DNA of 61,793 bases from Acinetobacter qingfengensis (GTDB lineage: Bacteria; Pseudomonadota; Gammaproteobacteria; Pseudomonadales; Moraxellaceae): NCBI RefSeq assembly GCF_008693185.1, contig NZ_VXKN01000014.1, positions 1 through 61,793 on the forward strand. Direction: 5' to 3'. Within the stretch, counting starts at the first letter, position 1, and each line of letters opens with the position of its first letter. Below, one piece after another: positions 57,306 to 61,793 of the stretch. A program made the translations under genes and the position numbers. Under the pieces are notes generated by a model that did no database searches, was not told where the DNA came from, and was given only the letters and a program-made list of their open reading frames with translations.

Positions 57306-58028
57306 GTGAAGAGAATATTAATTTTATCCGTAATGATGATTGTGAGTGTATCTGGGTATGCTAACTCAAATGTAGATACATCCTTAGCAATTCAGCCTGG
57401 ATATCCTGCGGACATGGAGCCACAAGCTGTTAAAACAGAAACTGGTTATCAATACCAGCAGAAACCATCCTACCCAGTGCAGAAACAGATTCAAAATCGA
57501 AATAAATCATTGTCCATAGAATATACTGCACAAAAAGGTAAGTTTGAGAATGATATAGATGCAGATTTGAATGGTGTGGCAATTGGTCTGTCAAGTTCCC
57601 CAGATCATCATGGGTTTTGGTCAAAGTTTGAATATTTGAAAAATAACGATTATGACGCTGATTATTATGAATTATCAATCGGCGCTCATTACAATTTTAT
57701 TTATGTTAATAATTTTTATCTTACAGGAACAGCGGGTTTAGGTTTTGGTTGGGCTAAAGTGGATGGTTTTGACAATTCATCATTTTTTACGGTTCCCTTA
57801 GGTTTAGAGGCTGGCTTTAACTTTACTCCAAGTCTTTCATTATTCGGTGGTGTTGGATATAAATGGGCTTGGGATGTTTCATCTTCAACAAAATGCAATG
57901 ATGGTACAACCAGTAATAGTACAGGAAGTGGGGCTTGTTCATGGCATGATGGGGTTAATAGCTCAACTTATACGATCGGCGACTTTGATGGTGTAACGTA
58001 CAAAGCGGGTCTAAGGTATAATTTCTAA
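57306..58028 (+). CDS. Outer-membrane beta-barrel protein
   Basis: 240 residues, GTG start with TGGGGA. Signal peptide MKRILILSVMMIVSVSGYAN cleaved near residue 20. The mature part has alternating aromatic strands (HYNFIYVNNFYLTGTAGLGF, GLEAGFNF, FGGVGYKWAW) and ends in LRYNF, the C-terminal aromatic signal for outer-membrane insertion. About eight strands, OmpA/OmpW-like size; a loop with two Cys (TKCNDG, GACSW). Forms an operon with the lipoprotein gene 9 nt downstream. Possible prophage lysogenic-conversion surface protein. Confidence 0.8.
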   Translation: MKRILILSVMMIVSVSGYANSNVDTSLAIQPGYPADMEPQAVKTETGYQYQQKPSYPVQKQIQNRNKSLSIEYTAQKGKFENDIDADLNGVAIGLSSSPDHHGFWSKFEYLKNNDYDADYYELSIGAHYNFIYVNNFYLTGTAGLGFGWAKVDGFDNSSFFTVPLGLEAGFNFTPSLSLFGGVGYKWAWDVSSSTKCNDGTTSNSTGSGACSWHDGVNSSTYTIGDFDGVTYKAGLRYNF

Positions 58029-58037
58029 GGTATTTTT

Positions 58038-58466
58038 ATGAAAAAGATTTTATTGATGTGTTTGGTTGTGGGGTTGGTTGGGTGTGTGACTGCTCCAGTT
58101 CAAAATAACGAAAGAAAGCCATTATCTAATGATAGAATATTGAGCTATAAAGAAAAGACCGAAATCAACAACTCTAAAATAATTGTTACTAGAGATTCAG
58201 GGTTTTTAGGCGGTGGTTGTTATTATGGTTTTTGGGTGGATGGGAAGCTGACCGCCAGATTCGATACAAGAGAAACAGCAGAGTTTTTCATACCTGAAGG
58301 CGAAAGAGTGCTACGAGCAGGTAGAGATCCTTATGGAAAAGGACTGTGTGCTGTAGATCAAAGTAATTGGACTCAAATAGAGACTATAGTATCTCCAGAA
58401 AAAGCCAAAACATTTAGATTGTCTTTGGATTTAAATGGTAGACCCGCCATTCAAAGAGAGAATTAA
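58038..58466 (+). CDS. Small lipoprotein
   Basis: 142 residues. Signal peptide MKKILLMCLVVGLVGC, acylated Cys16. The mature part has GFLGGGCYYGFWVDGKL and ETAEFFIPEGERVLRAGRD, a pattern shared with small envelope lipoproteins that carry a PEGA-like beta domain. Cotranscribed with the beta-barrel gene. Ends at a terminator. Confidence 0.75.
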   Translation: MKKILLMCLVVGLVGCVTAPVQNNERKPLSNDRILSYKEKTEINNSKIIVTRDSGFLGGGCYYGFWVDGKLTARFDTRETAEFFIPEGERVLRAGRDPYGKGLCAVDQSNWTQIETIVSPEKAKTFRLSLDLNGRPAIQREN

Positions 58467-58482
58467 ATGATCATTAATTAAT

Positions 58483-58509
58483 AAAACCTCGCATTTGCGA
58501 GGTTTTTTA
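58483..58509. terminator. Terminator after the lipoprotein gene
   Basis: AAAACCTCGCA-TT-TGCGAGGTTTT then TTATT; strong stem on the plus strand. 58510-58670 shows no gene. Confidence 0.9.
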
Positions 58510-58670
58510 TTACCTAAAATTTGGAGAAAATCATGGCTGTAAGATCACTAGGACTTTTAACTTTAGACTTGGTTGCAAAGATTTAGCCACAATCACCCTT
58601 AAGAATGATTGTGGCAACTAAACAAGTTATTTTGCTAGTCGACCGACTGCTGCTTGAATGATGTCTGGTT

Positions 58671-59264
58671 CTATATTAAACCTTGTCTAAATACAACCTT
58701 GCCCAATACTAATGCATCATCATTAATTACGGCAAGAGGTTTATATTTTTCATTGTCTCTCTCCAGAACAAAACCTTGCTGATTTCTGAAAAGGCGACCA
58801 ATTAATTTTTCACCATATAAAAAAGTGAGATAAAGCGCACCAGATACAATTTCGTTATCAGATTTATCTATAAGTACCAAATCACCATCAAAAAGTGTGG
58901 AGGACATAGCATCTCCTCTTACACGATATACAATTAAATCGCTAATTGGCTCAAGATTGTATTTAACACAAAAAGATCGGGGCAAGATGATCTTATCACC
59001 ATCGTTATTCGTAAAAACTATGTTCTCATCAGGGTGTAAATCGCTTATATCTAAGGAGCAAAGATCAGCATTATTAAACACGTCCTCGCTTATATTAAGT
59101 GCTTTAAGGATTTTTATAAAAGTTGATTGGCGCGGTTTGCTTGAACCAACCTCATAATCGGAAATCTGCTTTCCTGAAACGCCCACCAGCCGAGCTAATT
59201 CGGTTTGAGTTAAATCCCGAATGGATCGAAAGTATTTTAAACGATTAGAAAAGTCTTTTATCAT
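58671..59264 (-). CDS. S24-like repressor lacking the protease residues
   Basis: 197 residues from ATG 59264 (MIKDFSNRLKYFRSIRDLTQ). N-terminal XRE HTH (TQTELARLVGVSGKQISDYE). The C-terminal LexA-like domain has RVRGDAMSSTLFDGDLVLID where active enzymes have GDSMxP: the nucleophile Ser is Ala. The catalytic Lys block reads GEKLIGRLFR instead of GExLVKRL, so Lys is Gly. It should dimerise and repress but not cleave itself. The predicted promoter (TTGTAT-N17-TATAAG, 59319 to 59291) leaves only about 6 nt before the upstream ATG at 59285, supporting 59264. Confidence 0.8.
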   Translation of the reverse strand: MIKDFSNRLKYFRSIRDLTQTELARLVGVSGKQISDYEVGSSKPRQSTFIKILKALNISEDVFNNADLCSLDISDLHPDENIVFTNNDGDKIILPRSFCVKYNLEPISDLIVYRVRGDAMSSTLFDGDLVLIDKSDNEIVSGALYLTFLYGEKLIGRLFRNQQGFVLERDNEKYKPLAVINDDALVLGKVVFRQGLI

Positions 59265-59282
59265 ATAAAACCTATTGACAGT

Positions 59283-59319
59283 CATACAAACTTATAATAA
59301 CTTATAAATATACATACAA
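59283..59319. promoter_or_regulatory. Operator region between the second repressor and the Arc-like gene
   Basis: TTATAATAACTTATAA (59292-59307), two TTATAA units spaced by 4 bp, flanked by CATACAA at 59283-59289 and 59313-59319. The N4-spaced dyad overlaps the predicted repressor promoter -10. Confidence 0.6.
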
Positions 59320-59339
59320 TTCTATAAGGAGTTATTGAA

Positions 59340-59534
59340 ATGTATACATGCGGATATGATGACGATTTGGCAGAAATTGTCAAGAAGGAAGCGGCGCGAA
59401 GTGAAAGAACTGTAAAAGGTCAATTCACATATTTTTTAAAAAAAGCTTTAAGAGAGGAAGGGTTATTACCTTCTGAAAATGAAAAAACAGATTGCACTCG
59501 CCAAAGTCAACAATCTGCTCATGTTCAACCCTAA
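59340..59534 (+). CDS. Arc-like ribbon-helix-helix protein
   Basis: 64 residues. DDDLAEIVKKEAARSERTVK and GQFTYFLKKALREE have the strand-helix-helix pattern of Arc/Mnt-type regulators. RBS AAGGAG. Lies between a divergent repressor and an antirepressor gene, as arc does in the P22 immI region. Expected to hold antirepressor expression down. Confidence 0.65.
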   Translation: MYTCGYDDDLAEIVKKEAARSERTVKGQFTYFLKKALREEGLLPSENEKTDCTRQSQQSAHVQP

Positions 59535-59550
59535 ACAAAGGAATCAAACT

Positions 59551-59832
59551 ATGGAAAATAGTAAGGCATATACAGAAAATATGCAAGATGAACAACTGAT
59601 TGAAGTATTTAATGCTGAAATCGGAGGTGTTAAACAACAAGCGGTTGATGCTCGCTCACTTCATTCATTTTTAGGTAGTAGACAAGATTTTTCAACATGG
59701 GCAAGAAATCGCATATCCAAATATAAATTTGTTGAAAATGAAGATTTTATCTCATTCCATAAAAAAATGGAGCGAGAAATAGGAGCAACTAAACGCATTG
59801 AGTACTTCCTTACTGGATTGCCCAGACCATAA
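59551..59832 (+). pseudogene. AntA/AntB-type antirepressor, truncated
   Basis: 93 residues from ATG 59551 with AAAGGA upstream. VDARSLHSFLGSRQDFSTWA, then NRISKYKFVENEDF and RIEYFLT, are the AntA/AntB N-terminal domain of P1-type antirepressors. The family continues LDxAKELxMVE; here the frame gives GLPRP and stops, while the sequence CTGGATTGC (LDC) is still readable one frame over, so a small deletion caused a frameshift at about 59812. The C-terminal domain is missing. Confidence 0.8.
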
Positions 59833-59999
59833 AAAATAAAGTTTCAACTTTTTATGAGCATAATTTGCAGGTATTACGTCAATTCTGCGTACATGGCAAT
59901 AAATTATTAAAGAAAAATAACTTGATCAAGTTGACCTGTTTATTTCGTCATTCGGATGAGATTAGGGTGATTGAACGGTTTGCAGGAAAGTATGTGTAA
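59815..59999 (+). pseudogene. C-terminal fragment of an unidentified phage gene
   Basis: A start-less frame reads IAQTIKNKVSTFYEHNLQVL, then KLTCLFRHSDEIRVIERFAG, and stops at 59999. It abuts the truncated antirepressor, so a deletion joined the two. No family assigned. Confidence 0.45.
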
Positions 60000-60064
60000 A
60001 TTTCGATTATACCCAATTAGACCATTAAGAAATAAGTCATGGATAAAATAGGAAAATGATAGAT

Positions 60065-60817
60065 ATGTTAGTTGAACGATTTGATTTTTTAGAGTTATTA
60101 CGCCTTGCTATTGCTTAGGGTATGGCAGAGGGGAAAAATATCTCAAAGGATGTAGTATTGGGGGAGATGGCATTATTATCCAGACCGGCACATCTATGGT
60201 CTATGCTCTTGCTGGAAAAAGTGGATTTTGAGCGTATTGCCATTATTACTCCACCACAAAAACAAACCCAGACGTTTTATAGTCGATATGATTTTAACTA
60301 CCATTACGAACGCCGTATTAAAGATATTCCCGGTAAAATTGAATTTGTACATGGACCGATAAAATCTGCAAATTTCTTTCGAGTGCGTAATCAGTTAGCA
60401 TTTATTATCCATCGTGAGATGATCAAAAATAATTTTAAACCGAATAATGCACAAGGTGATTTAAGCCATATTGCCAAGGGCTTGGCAGAAGTAGTATTAA
60501 GAAGTCATCTCCTGGTTAAATCCATGTGTAATCATTGCTCTGGCTTGGGTAAGCTTGAACTATTTCAAGGGAATTGCCATGTTGGTCAAAAGATTTGTAA
60601 TAAGTGTCAGGGCACTGGTAAGCGGCCCTATACACTTTTTGAAAAGATCACGATTGCAAAGTTAAATATTAGAAAAGCAGCATATATCAAGAGGTATCAA
60701 AAATATGAATTAATTGGAGAATCTGTTATTGCTGAGTGGGAAAATATGATCCGAGATCAGTTGGCAAGGTCATTTTATTATGAGATGGGCATACCTAATA
60801 AATTGGAAGAAGTTTAA
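60065..60817 (+). pseudogene. Phage late-regulator-like protein (Q-type, Cys-rich) with an amber codon near the start
   Basis: The natural start is ATG 60065 (MLVERFDFLELLRLAIA), followed by TAG at 60116-60118, then in frame GMAEGKNISKDVVLGEMALL to 60817. Reinitiation at ATG 60122 would give 231 residues. The middle has two DnaJ-like zinc-binding units, CNHCSGLGK and CNKCQGTGK, a combination found in some phage antitermination Q-like proteins at this map position (after replication/regulation, before lysis). The C-terminus is helical and basic. Function by position and motif only. Confidence 0.55.
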
Positions 60818-60862
60818 ACGGTTATGCATTTTAATTTCTCTAGACCATTTGCCTTGTAATGC

Positions 60863-60879
60863 GTATCGTTACACGATAC
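60863..60879. promoter_or_regulatory. HigA operator palindrome
   Basis: GTATCGT-TAC-ACGATAC, perfect 7-bp arms, 26 bp before the higB start; a TTGTAAT -10-like box lies just upstream. Confidence 0.65.
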
Positions 60880-60904
60880 AATGCGTGAAAGACAGGACGT
60901 AATC

Positions 60905-61201
60905 ATGATTAAATCGTTTCGGCATAAAGGACTAAAAAAGTTCTTTGAATCAGGTTCTACAGCAGGGATACAACCTGCTCATAAAAACCGTTTAGCTAGA
61001 CAATTACATCAACTGAATGTTGCATCTTGTCCCGATGATATGAATTTGCCAGGTTGGGGGTTACATCCATTACAGGGTAAAAATCCAAAAAAGCAGGATG
61101 TTGAAGGTCATTATTCTATTTCAGTAAATGGAAATTGGCGTCTAACATTCTACTTTGATCATGGCGATGCCATATTAGTTGACTATCAAGACTACCATTA
61201 A
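60905..61201 (+). CDS. higB: HigB-type toxin (RelE superfamily)
   Basis: 98 residues from ATG 60905 (MIKSFRHKGLKKFFESGSTA). HKNRLARQLHQLN and the closing block YSISVNGNWRLTFYFDHGDA then VDYQDYH are the HigB/plasmid-maintenance killer pattern. Ribosome-dependent mRNA interferase in the family. Toxin gene first, antitoxin 12 nt later, as usual in higBA. The more upstream start at 60881 falls next to the operator and is less likely. Confidence 0.9.
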   Translation: MIKSFRHKGLKKFFESGSTAGIQPAHKNRLARQLHQLNVASCPDDMNLPGWGLHPLQGKNPKKQDVEGHYSISVNGNWRLTFYFDHGDAILVDYQDYH

Positions 61202-61213
61202 GAGAGGTATATC

Positions 61214-61540
61214 ATGGTTCAAATGTTTAATCCACCACACCCTGGTGAAACTTTACGTGAAGATGTATTACCTGCACTTAACTTGACTGTTACAGAAGCA
61301 GCTGCTCAATTAGGTGTATCAAGAGTTACATTATCACGTGTGCTGAATGGAATGTCTGCTATCTCACCTGAAATGGCATTACGTCTTGAAGAGTGGTTGG
61401 GGGTTGAAAATGGTGGGCGTGCAGATCTTTGGTTGAGTATGCAAACGAATTACGATCTTTGGAAGGCAAGAGAACGTGTTCAGCAGCATCCTTTAAGTGT
61501 TCGTTCAGTAAAACAAAAAAGTACTGCAATGACGATGTAA
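61214..61540 (+). CDS. higA: HigA-type antitoxin
   Basis: 108 residues with RBS GAGAGG. HPGETLREDVLPALNLTVTE, then AAAQLGVSRVTLSRVLNG: the HigA-family HTH preceded by the PPHPGE start signature. Neutralises HigB and represses the operon through the palindrome at 60863. 61541-61667 after it holds no gene. Confidence 0.92.
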   Translation: MVQMFNPPHPGETLREDVLPALNLTVTEAAAQLGVSRVTLSRVLNGMSAISPEMALRLEEWLGVENGGRADLWLSMQTNYDLWKARERVQQHPLSVRSVKQKSTAMTM

Positions 61541-61667
61541 TGTTTTAAAGACTTAGGATTTTAATATTGCATGAAAAGACCTTACCAAGGGGAAACACTT
61601 GGTGTTAAATATTTGTATAGTGGACGTTTTATAAATTAAACGTTCAATTGATGAAGCTCGCATGTTT

Positions 61668-61793
61668 TGAACTGTCCCCCGAAAGTTGGACGGTTTAATT
61701 AGGCTGATTTTAAGGACTGATTTCTGTACTGTACAGGGGTCAGTCCTTTTAATTTGATCTTGATTCGTTCATGATTGTAATAGTGAATGTACT
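61668..61793. mobile_element. End of an IS3-family insertion sequence
   Basis: The terminal inverted repeat begins TGAACTGTCCCCCGAAAGTT at 61668, typical of IS3-family ends, and is followed inward by the 3-prime end of a transposase gene on the minus strand. The element runs out of the window, so its other end and target duplication cannot be seen. Confidence 0.85.
61699..61793 (-). CDS. IS3-family transposase OrfB, C-terminal end (partial)
   Basis: Minus-strand frame reads YIHYYNHERIKIKLKGLTPV then QYRNQSLKSA and stops at 61699. The YNxxRIKxKLKGLTPxQYR block is the standard end of IS3-family OrfB integrase-type transposases. Confidence 0.9.
   Translation of the reverse strand, partial: YIHYYNHERIKIKLKGLTPVQYRNQSLKSA

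Larger units (their letters stand above)
43875..61667. mobile_element. Defective prophage integrated next to tRNA-Trp
   Basis: About 17.8 kb of phage-type genes: integrase remnant, O-like and P-like replication genes, RecE-like nuclease remnant, S24 repressor and Cro-like gene, late-regulator-like gene with Cys-rich motif, antirepressor remnant, two toxin-antitoxin pairs and a methylase/DUF262/HEPN cargo block. No terminase, portal, capsid, tail or lysis genes occur in the window. Several genes end in deletion or frameshift scars. No second copy of the tRNA-Trp 3-prime end was found before the IS3 end, so the right attachment site is outside the window or lost. Confidence 0.75.

Noticed and set aside
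61541..61667. Right attachment site of the prophage
   Set aside because: No copy of the 3-prime part of tRNA-Trp (TTCGAGTCC and following) is present before the IS3 end.

Overview
The window looks like chromosomal DNA of a low-GC gammaproteobacterium, most likely Acinetobacter (Moraxellaceae). The basis is AT-rich coding style plus the family set: sigma-32 with its RpoH box, HrpA, long-form GAPDH, MHS transporter, cvpA-purF, malate synthase G and an Acinetobacter-type prophage. The species cannot be named from sequence alone.

Layout. (1) 1-2130: the replication end of a filamentous phage (inovirus-like) element on the minus strand (rep, ssDNA-binding protein, a small protein running off the window). 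(2) 2219-21860: housekeeping genes: hrpA, a long KAS III, a GST, thiS, a DUF423 protein, rpoH, a TusA-like protein, lpxH, ppiB, glnS, yebC, an acyltransferase, an EamA exporter, GAPDH, an Ala-rich lipoprotein, ychF and a second GST. (3) 21937-32931: a catabolic block. A five-gene operon (MHS transporter, class II aldolase, hydroxyacid dehydrogenase, M20 carbamoylase-like amidase, acetylpolyamine-amidohydrolase-like HDAC) is followed by a LysR regulator and then gabR / gabT-gabD. (4) 33128-43707: a ring-cleavage dioxygenase gene broken by one in-frame TGA, a META lipoprotein, zapE, glcB, pyrD-cvpA-purF and a membrane protein resembling an M48 peptidase without its catalytic residues. (5) 43801-43874: tRNA-Trp, the apparent attachment gene of a scarred prophage that fills about 43875-61667. 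(6) 61668-end: the end of an IS3-family element.

The prophage has truncated integrase, RecE and antirepressor genes and no head, tail or terminase genes in the window. Its control circuits are readable. A cleavable S24-type repressor and a Cro-like gene flank a cluster of TTTAGT-N4-ACTAAA operators, and the same operator recurs 5 kb away over the promoter of the recE-like operon. The replication gene carries five internal iterons, as oriLambda lies inside gene O. A second, peptidase-dead S24-like repressor faces an Arc-like gene and a truncated antirepressor, like the immI region of P22. Two toxin-antitoxin pairs are present.

The most interesting part is 47712-51740. Between the recE control region and the repressor the prophage carries an N6-adenine methyltransferase, a translationally coupled DUF262 (ParB/GmrS-like) plus MAE_28990-type HEPN ribonuclease pair, and a roughly 300-bp non-coding stretch packed with eight consecutive inverted repeats, the last one terminator-like. 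I infer a prophage-borne defence or abortive-infection island together with an undescribed structured RNA. All assignments come from reading sequence and recalling family features; no search or folding program was run.
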